Source: Burkholderiales bacterium (lineage in GTDB: Bacteria; Pseudomonadota; Gammaproteobacteria; Burkholderiales; Burkholderiaceae_E). From it: a stretch of DNA of 7,540 nucleotides. The stretch is from positions 1 to 7,540 of the forward strand of contig JAIYAG010000522.1 of assembly GCA_027489195.1 (NCBI GenBank), in the 5' to 3' direction. Of this stretch, positions 1 to 5,394 are shown piece by piece (within the stretch, counting starts at the first letter, position 1; each line of letters begins with the position of its first letter). Under the pieces are notes generated by a model. The model saw only the letters and a list, made by a program, of their open reading frames with translations. It made no database searches and was not told where the DNA came from. A program made the translations under genes and the position numbers.

Positions 1-114
1 GACGATGCGCCCGTCGGCGACGGCGAGCGCGGCGACGGTCCGGTCCGCGGCGTCCAGCGTGTGGACGGTGCCGCCGTGCAGGATCAGCGTGGGGGGCGCG
101 GTGGGGGCGAGCAT
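1..114 (-). CDS. Amidohydrolase family protein, N-terminal fragment (runs off left edge)
   Basis: Reading leftwards from an ATG at 114, 38 codons are open to the window edge. They give a proline/alanine-rich start and then LILHGGTVHTLDAADRTVAA followed by LAVADGRIV. This is the usual first beta-strand pair of metal-dependent amidohydrolases, the small N-terminal 'composite' domain that precedes the TIM barrel; the pattern of hydrophobic strand, GGxVxTLD, then VAVADGRIV is typical of the YtcJ-like/Amidohydro_3 group. The metal-binding HxH and later histidines lie outside the window, so substrate and exact subfamily cannot be read. No Shine-Dalgarno sequence precedes the ATG, but a TACAAT hexamer ends 6 bases before it, which would suit a leaderless message. 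The gene diverges from the amidase at 266; a shared role in amide breakdown is possible but only inferred from adjacency. Confidence 0.75.
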   Translation of the reverse strand, partial: MLAPTAPPTLILHGGTVHTLDAADRTVAALAVADGRIV

Positions 115-120
115 CGGGTG

Positions 121-126
121 ATTGTA
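121..126 (-). promoter_or_regulatory. Candidate -10 element for the leftward amidohydrolase gene
   Basis: The minus strand reads TACAAT here, five of six matches to the sigma-70 -10 consensus. Six bases separate it from the ATG at 114, so transcription would begin at or next to the start codon. No good -35 hexamer is visible 16-19 bases upstream, which weakens the call. It is unusually AT-rich for this window. Confidence 0.35.
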
Positions 127-229
127 GGCGTGCGGTGGGGGCGGCCCGCGCTTGTAGCCGTCACACTTCCGGAACGCCGAGCGCCCGAGCGCCGTCGGCT
201 GCGGTACGGTCTCGGCGATGCGAGCATGA

Positions 230-248
230 ACGCGCGCGAGACGCGCGT
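230..248. repeat. Inverted repeat between divergent amidohydrolase and amidase genes
   Basis: ACGCGCG (230-236) is matched by CGCGCGT (242-248) around a 5-base centre, so the arms are perfect over 7 bp. It lies about 40 bases before the likely amidase start and could be an operator. Alternating CG runs form such repeats easily in DNA this GC-rich, so it may be chance. A separate 8-bp palindrome, TTCCGGAA, sits at 167-174. Confidence 0.25.
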
Positions 249-265
249 CGACCGCAACCCTGCGC

Positions 266-1741
266 ATGCCCTCTGGAGTCTCACCCTTGACCGAACTCGC
301 CTGGCTGTCCGGAAAGCAGCTCGCCGCACGCATCCGCCGCGGCGAGCTCTCCTCGCTCGAGGCCCTCGATGCGATGCTCGCCCGCATGGAGCGGCTCAAC
401 CCCGCGATCAACGCGATCGTCACCACCGACGTGCCGCGGGCGCGCCGCCAGGCGAAGGCCGCCGACCGCGCCCGCGCCAAGGGCGTGTCGCTGGGCCCGC
501 TGCACGGCGTGCCGATGACGGTGAAGGAGTCGTTCGACGTCGCCGGCATGGCCACCACCGTGGGCTTCATGGCGCACCGCGGCAACCTGCCCGCGCAGGA
601 CGCGCTCGTCGTGCAGCGGCTGGCCGCGGCGGGCGCGATCGTCTTCGGCAAGACCAACCTGCCGGTGGCGATGGCCGACTGGCAGTCGTTCAACCCGGTC
701 TACGGCACGACCAACAATCCCTGGGATCCGACGCGCGTGCCGGGCGGCTCCTCGGGCGGCTCGGCGGCGGCGCTGGCCGCCGGGCTCACGCCGCTGGAGT
801 TCGGCTCGGACATCGGCGCGTCGATCCGCAACCCGGCGCACTACTGCGGCGTGTTCGGCCACAAGCCGACGATCGGCATCGTGCCCTCGCGCGGCCACGG
901 CCTGCCGCCCTATGTGCACGACCGCGACATCGCCGCCTGCGGCCCGCTCGCGCGCACCGCGGCCGACCTCAGGCTGCTGCTCGAGGCGACCGCGGGCGCG
1001 GACCCGGCCTGGCAGGCGGGCTGGCAGGTGGCGCTGCCGGCCTCGAAGCGGCGCACGCTCAAGGGCCTGCGCGTGGGCGTGCTGCTGTCGGCGCCGACCG
1101 CCGACGTGGACCGCGGCGTGCAGGACGTGCTGGCCACGCTCGCCCGTGCGATGAAGTCGGCGGGCGCGAAGGTGGACCTCGCGCCCGAGCTGCCCTTCGA
1201 CCTCGCCGACAACCACAACACCTACTTCATGCTGCTGCGGGCGGCGACCAGCGGCTCGGTCACCGACGCACAGGTCGCGCAGGCCGCCAGGCGCCGCCCG
1301 AAGCTGCGCGCCGACGACTGGTCCTACACCGCGATGCTGGCGCGCGCCTGGACGCTGCCGCAGCGCGAGTGGCACCACTGGAACGAGCGCAGGCTCGCGC
1401 AGACCGAGGGCTGGATGCGCTGGTTCGGGCGCTACGACGTGATGCTGTGCCCGACCGCGTCGACCACCGCGTTCCCCCACATGCAGACGGGCGAGCGCTG
1501 GGAGCGCCTGCTCGACGTCAACGGCGTGCCGCAGCCGAGCACGACGCAGATGTTCTGGGCCGGGCTCGGTGCGGTCTGCGGGCTGCCGGCGACGGTGCTG
1601 CCCGCGGGCCTCGCGGCCGACGGCCTGCCGGTGGGCGCGCAGCTGATCGGCGCACGGGGCACGGACCTGGACCTGCTGGCGATCGCGGGGCTGCTCGAGC
1701 GCGAGGGCTTCGGGTTCAGGGCGCCGCCGGGATTCGACTGA
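266..1741 (+). CDS. Amidase-signature family hydrolase
   Basis: Predicted cytosolic serine amidase that hydrolyses a carboxamide to acid plus ammonia or amine; the substrate is unknown. The 491-residue length is normal for the family. The Ser-cisSer-Lys triad is visible: Lys87 in GVPMTVKESFDV, cis-Ser162 in the glycine/serine-rich PGGSSGGSAAA, and nucleophile Ser186 in GSDIGASIRNPAHYCG. The 24-residue gap between the two serines is the family spacing. The C-terminal end has the expected GLPVGAQLIG segment (about residues 451-460). No signal peptide is seen. GatA (glutamyl-tRNA amidotransferase) is unlikely because no gatB or gatC is nearby; a NylA-like or general amidase fits better. The start is uncertain: ATG at 266 lacks a ribosome site, whereas an in-frame TTG at 287 follows GGAG by 8 bases and would give a protein 7 residues shorter. 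The gene is convergent with the SOUL gene, with a 36-base gap. Confidence 0.93.
   Translation: MPSGVSPLTELAWLSGKQLAARIRRGELSSLEALDAMLARMERLNPAINAIVTTDVPRARRQAKAADRARAKGVSLGPLHGVPMTVKESFDVAGMATTVGFMAHRGNLPAQDALVVQRLAAAGAIVFGKTNLPVAMADWQSFNPVYGTTNNPWDPTRVPGGSSGGSAAALAAGLTPLEFGSDIGASIRNPAHYCGVFGHKPTIGIVPSRGHGLPPYVHDRDIAACGPLARTAADLRLLLEATAGADPAWQAGWQVALPASKRRTLKGLRVGVLLSAPTADVDRGVQDVLATLARAMKSAGAKVDLAPELPFDLADNHNTYFMLLRAATSGSVTDAQVAQAARRRPKLRADDWSYTAMLARAWTLPQREWHHWNERRLAQTEGWMRWFGRYDVMLCPTASTTAFPHMQTGERWERLLDVNGVPQPSTTQMFWAGLGAVCGLPATVLPAGLAADGLPVGAQLIGARGTDLDLLAIAGLLEREGFGFRAPPGFD
275..278 (+). promoter_or_regulatory. Ribosome binding site supporting a TTG start for the amidase
   Basis: GGAG at 275-278 is followed by 8 bases and then TTG at 287-289, in frame with the amidase (codon 8 of the longer version). 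The ATG at 266 has only CGCAACCCTGCGC before it, with no purine-rich site. The amidase homology itself begins after residue 10, so both starts keep the whole domain. Confidence 0.45.
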
Positions 1742-1777
1742 CGGGACTGACGGCGACCGACGGATCGCCCCGGCTGC

Positions 1778-2449
1778 TCAGCGCGCCACCGGCACCACGA
1801 TCTCGTTGCGCCGCATGAACGGCAGCCGCCACGGCGGGTCGTAGCGCGCGAGCTGCGGCGGGCCGGCGGCCTTCAGGCCCTTCGTGCCCATCCAGGCGAG
1901 CAGCTCGGCGGTGTTGGCGCGGACCTTGTCCTCGCCGGTGAATCCGGAGAACACCAGCACCGCGTGGCGCCCGCCGGGCACCTCGCGCAGGACCACCGAG
2001 GCGTCGTCGGGGCGGGGCAGCGTCGCGAGGGTGTACGAGGCCGGCATCGTGAAGCGGATCGTCCACGTGCCCTCGCCCGAGAGCGCATCGCCGCCCTGGC
2101 GCGCCGCGCTCACCGGCGCGGTCATCGCGATCTTCTCGGAGGCCGGCTCGACCGCGACGGGTGCGGTCATCTCGATCTTCTCGGACCCGGTGGCGCGCAC
2201 CGACCGGTTGGCGCCGAAGATGTAGGCGGCGATCGCCCGGAAGCCGCGGTTCGACGCGCTCGACAGGTCGCCCTCGACGACGGTCTCGGCGACGATCGTC
2301 GGCGCGTAGTCGCGCAGCTCGATGCGGCCGTCGCGTTCGACGACGGTGTGGGCGGGTTCCTCGATGGCCAGGGTCGGGCTCGCTTGGGTGAGGAGGGCGG
2401 CGGCGCACAGCAGCACGGCCGCAGCGCGTCGCAGGGAGGGGTCGATCAT
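1778..2449 (-). CDS. SOUL-family haem-binding-like protein, exported
   Basis: Translated from ATG at 2449 this is 223 residues. A Sec signal peptide comes first: two arginines, the hydrophobic AAAVLLCAAALL, and a likely cleavage after SPTLA (residue 28). The mature part has the hallmarks of SOUL/HBP proteins: IELRDYAPTIVAETVVEG, the motif SEKIEMTAPV (residues 89-98) repeated as SEKIAMTAPV (104-113), WTIRFTMPASYTLATLPRP, and a C-terminal YDPPWRLPFMRRNEIVVPV. Eukaryotic members bind haem or porphyrin; the bacterial role is not established, so haem binding is inferred from family only. The cysteine in the signal peptide lacks a lipobox. Upstream in-frame ATGs at 2473, 2479 and 2503 are alternatives. 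None of the starts has a clear Shine-Dalgarno site; I prefer 2449 because it gives a normal signal-peptide n-region. It diverges from the 2783 gene. Confidence 0.88.
   Translation of the reverse strand: MIDPSLRRAAAVLLCAAALLTQASPTLAIEEPAHTVVERDGRIELRDYAPTIVAETVVEGDLSSASNRGFRAIAAYIFGANRSVRATGSEKIEMTAPVAVEPASEKIAMTAPVSAARQGGDALSGEGTWTIRFTMPASYTLATLPRPDDASVVLREVPGGRHAVLVFSGFTGEDKVRANTAELLAWMGTKGLKAAGPPQLARYDPPWRLPFMRRNEIVVPVAR
2118..2185. repeat. Direct repeat inside the SOUL gene (doubled EKIxMTAPV motif)
   Basis: Bases 2118-2140 and 2163-2185 are the same 23-base sequence with one mismatch (g2127 against t2172), spaced 45 bases apart. On the minus strand they encode the two SEKI-x-MTAP-V copies. 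The frame-preserving spacing means an internal 15-residue duplication. As I recall, doubled versions of this motif occur in other proteobacterial SOUL proteins, so the duplication is probably old and held at DNA level by codon bias. Confidence 0.75.
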
Positions 2450-2554
2450 CGGGCTTCGGGCGCTGGGGGTCATCGGCATCGGTCGCGTCTGCGGGTCGGT
2501 CATGACGCCGACGCGCCGACGATCCGTCCAAGCGGTCGATGAGGCGCGGGATGC

Positions 2555-2569
2555 GCACCGGACCGGTGC
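2555..2569. repeat. 15-bp near-palindrome, candidate operator
   Basis: GCACCGG and CCGGTGC flank a single A, giving perfect 7-bp arms. The short odd-centred dyad is of the form bound by dimeric repressors. It lies between two divergent genes, 52 bases upstream of the longest plausible SOUL start (2503) and about 215 bases from the 2783 start. No repressor gene is in the window, so the binder is unknown. Confidence 0.35.
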
Positions 2570-2615
2570 AGGGCCCGCCGACTGTGTCGACCCGGACAGG
2601 ATTGGGCGTTGTTTC

Positions 2616-2634
2616 CCCGCCTTTTCGCGGGTTT
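2616..2634 (+). terminator. Small stem-loop with trailing T tract (weak terminator-like)
   Basis: CCCGC (2616-2620) and GCGGG (2627-2631) flank a CTTTTC loop; TTTC follows on the plus strand, and GTTT precedes on the left. The stem has only 5 bp. No plus-strand gene ends just upstream, so its purpose is unclear; it might stop antisense readthrough across the SOUL gene or simply be leader structure. Confidence 0.2.
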
Positions 2635-2732
2635 CGGAACCGCCGAGCTGCCGGACAGTGGTGACCGTGCGCCGGATCGCCTCGGGTTCGACCCCGATGT
2701 CGACCTGATCGGTCCGCCGCGACACCCCCGGA

Positions 2733-2749
2733 TCCGGCCCTGTGCCGGA
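2733..2749 (+). repeat. Hairpin in the presumed 5' leader of the helical periplasmic protein gene
   Basis: TCCGGC (2733-2738) pairs with GCCGGA (2744-2749) across a 5-base loop. The hairpin ends 33 bases before the ATG at 2783. It could shape the leader mRNA; chance formation is possible at this GC content. Confidence 0.25.
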
Positions 2750-2782
2750 GACGGCCCTGAACCCCTGTGGCAACGGACCCCC

Positions 2783-3193
2783 ATGACCAAGCTCATCCTC
2801 TCGTTCTGCGTCGCGGTCGCGGCGCTGCTCTCGACCCCCCTGGCCCACGCCAACGACTTCGCCGACCTGCGGGTGAAGGCGTCCGCCGCACGCGAATCCC
2901 TGGTGACCATGCTCACCAACAAGGACAAGCGCGGTCCCGACCAGCAGAAGATCGTCAAGGACACCGCCGACGTGGTCTCCGCCACGCTCACGAAGCTCAA
3001 GGCGCCGGCCGGCAAGGACGCGCAGCTCAAGGAGCTGTCCGAGACCTGGGGCGCGTTCAAGAAGACGCGCGAGGCCGAGCTGGTGCCGGCGATCCTCGCG
3101 GGCCGCGAGGACGAGGCGCGCAAGCTCGCCGGTGGCGTGCAGAAGGAGCGCTACACCCGCGTGCAGGAGCTGATCGGCGAGCTCGGCGGCTGA
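2783..3193 (+). CDS. Small secreted all-helical protein, 4HB-sensor-like, upstream of a chemoreceptor
   Basis: This is a 136-residue protein. Residues 1-23 form a clean Sec signal peptide (MTK start, LILSFCVAVAALL core, cleavage after PLAHA). The mature 113 residues have no cysteine, so no CxxCH haem site, and are rich in Lys, Glu and Ala. They read as four helices: about 25-47, 53-73, 78-107 and 109-134, broken at GP, APAG and AGRED. The third and fourth (ETWGAFKKTREAELVPAILA, then KLAGGVQKERYTRVQEL) resemble the W..F/Y..R...L....G..A..L pattern of four-helix-bundle chemoreceptor sensor domains. I know of no assigned function; the likeness to 4HB sensors is by eye. Its ATG has only a weak GGA nearby (2775-2777). 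The chemoreceptor starts 73 bases downstream on the same strand, so they are probably co-transcribed and the protein may be a soluble periplasmic partner. Confidence 0.82.
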   Translation: MTKLILSFCVAVAALLSTPLAHANDFADLRVKASAARESLVTMLTNKDKRGPDQQKIVKDTADVVSATLTKLKAPAGKDAQLKELSETWGAFKKTREAELVPAILAGREDEARKLAGGVQKERYTRVQELIGELGG

Positions 3194-3200
3194 TCCGCGC

Positions 3201-3225
3201 CACCGGCGGCCTCGTGCCGCCGGTG
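3201..3225 (+). terminator. Perfect 10-bp stem-loop between the helical protein and chemoreceptor genes
   Basis: CACCGGCGGC (3201-3210) pairs exactly with GCCGCCGGTG (3216-3225) around CTCGT, starting 7 bases after the upstream stop codon. No T tract follows, so full intrinsic termination is doubtful. It could be a partial terminator that lowers chemoreceptor expression, or a 3' structure that protects the upstream mRNA. Confidence 0.5.
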
Positions 3226-3266
3226 TCCGCCCTCGAGCCTCCCCAACTCGTCATCCGGACAACCGA

Positions 3267-4829
3267 ATGAAAGCCATTCCCTTCTCGATCGGACTGCGGG
3301 TCTCGCTCGCGTTCGGCGCGGTGCTCGCCACCATCGGCCTGCTGGTCGGTGCAGTGCTCTGGCAGCTGTCGGCCACGGTCGCCAGCTCCGACCGAACGAG
3401 CGCCGGCGTGCAGACGATCGCGGGCACCGCGACACTCAACACCCTCGCCAAGGACAACGCGATCGCCAGCATGGTGATCCTGCTGTCGCCGAGCGAGAAG
3501 CAGCAGGCCAAGCTCGCCGGCGAGATCGCCGCCCGCGACGAGCGCATGGTCCGCGAGCTCGAGACGATCGCCGGCCGGCTCTCCGGCTCGCCCGAGGACG
3601 CCGAGATGCTCGAGGCGGTCCGTAAGCGTCATGCGACGCAGCGGGCCGGCGTGCAGCGCATCGTCAAGCTCGTGCAGTCGGGCAAGCAGTCCGAGGCGGC
3701 CTTCTCGGCCGACGAGGAGATGATTCCGATGATGGCGCCGTTCCTCGACGCCATCGCCAAGCTCGATGCGCGGCAGTTCGAGATCCTGCGCGAGTCCGAG
3801 TCCGAAGGGCACGCGCTGCTGGTGTCGATGCAGCGCACCTCGATCTTCGCGGGACTGGCCGCCGCGCTGCTGGCCGCCGCCGCCGGCGTGTGGCTGGTGC
3901 GCAGCGTGACCCGGCCGCTGCGGCACGCGGTGTCGGTCGCCGAACGGGTCGCCGGTGGCGACCTGACGGTGCGGGCCAACGCGGTCGGCCGCGACGAGGT
4001 GTCGCAGCTGCTGAGCGCGCTCGACCGCATGACGGTCGGGCTCGCCTCGATCGTCACCGAGGTGCGCGAAGGCTCGCAGACCATCGCGATCCGCTCGCGC
4101 GAGATCGCCGAAGGCACGGTGGAGCTGTCGCAGCGCACCGAACAGGCCGCGGGCCATCTGCAGACCACCGCCTCGTCGATGGACGAGCTGACCGCCGCGG
4201 TGCGCCAGACCTCCGAGAATGCGCAGCTCGCCACGCAGCTGGCGGGCGATACCCAGGTCTCGGTGACCGACGGCGGCCGGCTGATGGAGCGGGCGGTCGT
4301 GACGATGGACGAGATCTCGGCCAGCTCGCGGCGCATCGCCGAGATCACCGGCGTCATCGACGGCATCGCGTTCCAGACCAACATCCTGGCGCTGAATGCC
4401 GCGGTCGAGGCCGCGCGCGCGGGCGAGCAGGGACGCGGCTTCGCGGTCGTCGCGAGCGAGGTGCGCAGCCTCGCGCAGCGCTCGGCCACCGCGGCCCGCG
4501 AGGTCAGGCAGCTGATCGATGCGAGCGCCGCCCGGATCGACGAGGGCGCGCGCCTGGTGAAGGAAGCGGGCGGTCGCGTCACGCAGACGGTGGAGCAGAT
4601 GGGCCGCATGTCGGGGCTGATCGGCGAGGTGGCCGGTGCCGCACGCGAGCAGACCGGCGGCATCGATGCGGTCCACCGCGCGGTGGCGCAGCTCGACGAG
4701 GTCACGCAGCGCAACGCGGCGATGGTCGAGGAATCGACGGCCGGCGCCGAGGCGCTGAGCGAGCGGGCCCGTGCGCTGGTCGAGACCGTCGGAGCATTCC
4801 GGGTCGACGGCGGACCGGTGCACGCCTGA
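3267..4829 (+). CDS. Methyl-accepting chemotaxis protein with 4HB-like periplasmic sensor
   Basis: An inner-membrane chemoreceptor of 520 residues that would relay periplasmic signals to CheA/CheW. Order: TM1 about 10-33; periplasmic helical sensor about 34-190; TM2 about 192-211 (GLAAALLAAAAGVWLV); HAMP about 212-265 starting at RSVTRPLRHAVSVAERVAGGDL; and the coiled-coil signalling domain to the end. The hairpin tip is the invariant stretch IDGIAFQTNILALNAAVEAA, then RAGEQGRGFAVVASEVRSLA (364-403). Domain length and lack of indels fit the 36H class seen in enterics and Betaproteobacteria. Probable methylation sites are near 287-310 (SQRTEQAA...SSMDEL) and 483-495 (NAAMVEESTAGAE). The C-terminus, FRVDGGPVHA, lacks the NWETF CheR/CheB tether. 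The sensor is not Cache or PAS; its Ala/Glu/Arg-rich helices suit 4HB, and the ligand is unknown. Only GGA at 3257-3259 serves as a ribosome site. Confidence 0.95.
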   Translation: MKAIPFSIGLRVSLAFGAVLATIGLLVGAVLWQLSATVASSDRTSAGVQTIAGTATLNTLAKDNAIASMVILLSPSEKQQAKLAGEIAARDERMVRELETIAGRLSGSPEDAEMLEAVRKRHATQRAGVQRIVKLVQSGKQSEAAFSADEEMIPMMAPFLDAIAKLDARQFEILRESESEGHALLVSMQRTSIFAGLAAALLAAAAGVWLVRSVTRPLRHAVSVAERVAGGDLTVRANAVGRDEVSQLLSALDRMTVGLASIVTEVREGSQTIAIRSREIAEGTVELSQRTEQAAGHLQTTASSMDELTAAVRQTSENAQLATQLAGDTQVSVTDGGRLMERAVVTMDEISASSRRIAEITGVIDGIAFQTNILALNAAVEAARAGEQGRGFAVVASEVRSLAQRSATAAREVRQLIDASAARIDEGARLVKEAGGRVTQTVEQMGRMSGLIGEVAGAAREQTGGIDAVHRAVAQLDEVTQRNAAMVEESTAGAEALSERARALVETVGAFRVDGGPVHA

Positions 4830-4857
4830 GCCCGACCCCGCGCCCCGTGGGCGATGG

Positions 4858-4886
4858 ATGACGGTACTCGTTCGAGGGCCTAGGAT
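4858..4886 (+). promoter_or_regulatory. Candidate sigma-70 promoter for the universal stress protein gene
   Basis: ATGACG at 4858-4863 (four of six to TTGACA) and TAGGAT at 4881-4886 (four of six to TATAAT) are separated by exactly 17 bases. Transcription would begin near 4893, giving a leader of about 36 bases that includes the GAGGAG ribosome site at 4917-4922. This suggests the stress protein is transcribed independently of the chemoreceptor. Confidence 0.4.
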
Positions 4887-4928
4887 GGCGCGAGCGGGCC
4901 GTCGTCCCGCATCCACGAGGAGACCGCC

Positions 4929-5354
4929 ATGCTCAGGCTGCTGATCGCCGTCGACGGCTCGGAACACGCACGCAACGCGATCGACACCGCGGCCCGGCTC
5001 GGGCGCGAAGGCGAGGTCGAGGCCGTGCTGCTGCACGTGCGCGAGGAGCGCGCCTACCACGGCGACCTGGTGCCGCGCGAATACGAACGCATCGACGAGC
5101 AGGCGCGCCAGCACCAGGCGCAGGTGCTCGAGGCCGCGCTGGCCCATGCGCGCCACGCGGGCCTGTCGCGCCTGGAGACGCAGGGCGAGGCCGGCACGCC
5201 CGAGATCGACATCCCGCGCGTGGCCGCGGAACGCCGCGCCGACATGATCGTGATGGGCACGCGCGGGCTGGGCGCGGTCAGCGCGCTGCTGCTCGGCTCG
5301 ACCGCGCAGCGCGTGGTGCACAACGCCAGCGTGCCGGTGCTGCTGGTGAAGTGA
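4929..5354 (+). CDS. Universal stress protein (UspA family, ATP-binding type)
   Basis: A single-domain Usp of 141 residues, the usual length, likely a cytosolic homodimer. The N-terminal strand and loop LLIAVDGSEHA carries the conserved Asp9. The nucleotide motif G-2x-G-9x-G(S/T) is complete: Gly110, Gly113, Gly123 and Ser124 in MGTRGLGAVSALLLGSTAQR. The C-terminal strand HNASVPVLLVK is standard. This puts it in the ATP-binding branch (MJ0577-like) and not the UspA branch that lacks the motif. The family acts in stress tolerance by mechanisms that are mostly unclear. The start is firm: GAGGAG at 4917-4922 lies 6 bases before the ATG. The gene follows the chemoreceptor by 99 bases with its own candidate promoter, and ends 40 bases from the convergent FAD-subunit gene. 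Confidence 0.95.
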   Translation: MLRLLIAVDGSEHARNAIDTAARLGREGEVEAVLLHVREERAYHGDLVPREYERIDEQARQHQAQVLEAALAHARHAGLSRLETQGEAGTPEIDIPRVAAERRADMIVMGTRGLGAVSALLLGSTAQRVVHNASVPVLLVK

Positions 5355-5362
5355 GGGGCTGA

Positions 5363-5384
5363 GCCGGGCGCCTGGGCGCCCGGC
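5363..5384. terminator. Strong GC hairpin between convergent genes, candidate bidirectional terminator
   Basis: GCCGGGCGCC (5363-5372) and GGCGCCCGGC (5375-5384) are perfect complements separated by TG; in practice 9 bp with a 4-base loop would form. It lies 8 bases after the stress-protein stop and 10 bases beyond the FAD-subunit stop, the right place to end both transcripts. There is no T tract on either strand, so it may act with Rho or as a 3' stabiliser. Confidence 0.55.
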
Positions 5385-5394
5385 CCGAGTCCGC

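Larger units (their letters stand above)
2450..2782. other. Divergent intergenic region, 333 bp, with several inverted repeats
   Basis: No credible gene lies here. Open frames that cross it are extensions or shadows of flanking genes and show no family motif. It must carry the promoters of the SOUL gene (leftward) and of the helical periplasmic protein (rightward), but I could not find a convincing -35/-10 pair for either. It holds a near-perfect palindrome at 2555-2569, a small hairpin with T tracts at 2616-2634 and a hairpin at 2733-2749. The locally T-rich piece at 2601-2636 contrasts with the surrounding DNA and is the likeliest promoter area. No FliA-type flagellar promoter (TAAA...GCCGATAA) is visible. 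Confidence 0.6.

Noticed and set aside
281..1480. A 399-codon minus-strand open frame, and a 585-codon plus-strand open frame from 61, overlapping the amidase
   Set aside because: Both are low-complexity Arg/Gly/Ala sequences, while the amidase frame carries the full catalytic triad with correct spacing.
1742..1777. GGCGA/TCGCC pairing as a terminator between amidase and SOUL genes
   Set aside because: Only 5 bp with an 8-base loop and no T tract; no better than chance here.
2680..2700. GGGTTCGACCCC resembling the T-arm of a tRNA
   Set aside because: The loop is too short for a T-loop, and no acceptor stem, anticodon arm or D-arm lies around it.
2450..2848. In-frame N-terminal extension of the SOUL protein up to position 2848
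   Set aside because: The extension would put the signal peptide about 135 residues inside the protein and would cover the start of the divergent secreted protein; it has no recognisable sequence.
2783..3193. Small secreted protein as a cytochrome b562 or c' family member
   Set aside because: Size and helices would fit, but there is no CxxCH, no cysteine in the mature part and no convincing His haem ligand, so a haem protein is not supported.
4841..4853. CGCCC-CGT-GGGCG hairpin after the chemoreceptor stop
   Set aside because: Five base pairs with a 3-base loop and no T tract; too weak to call a terminator.
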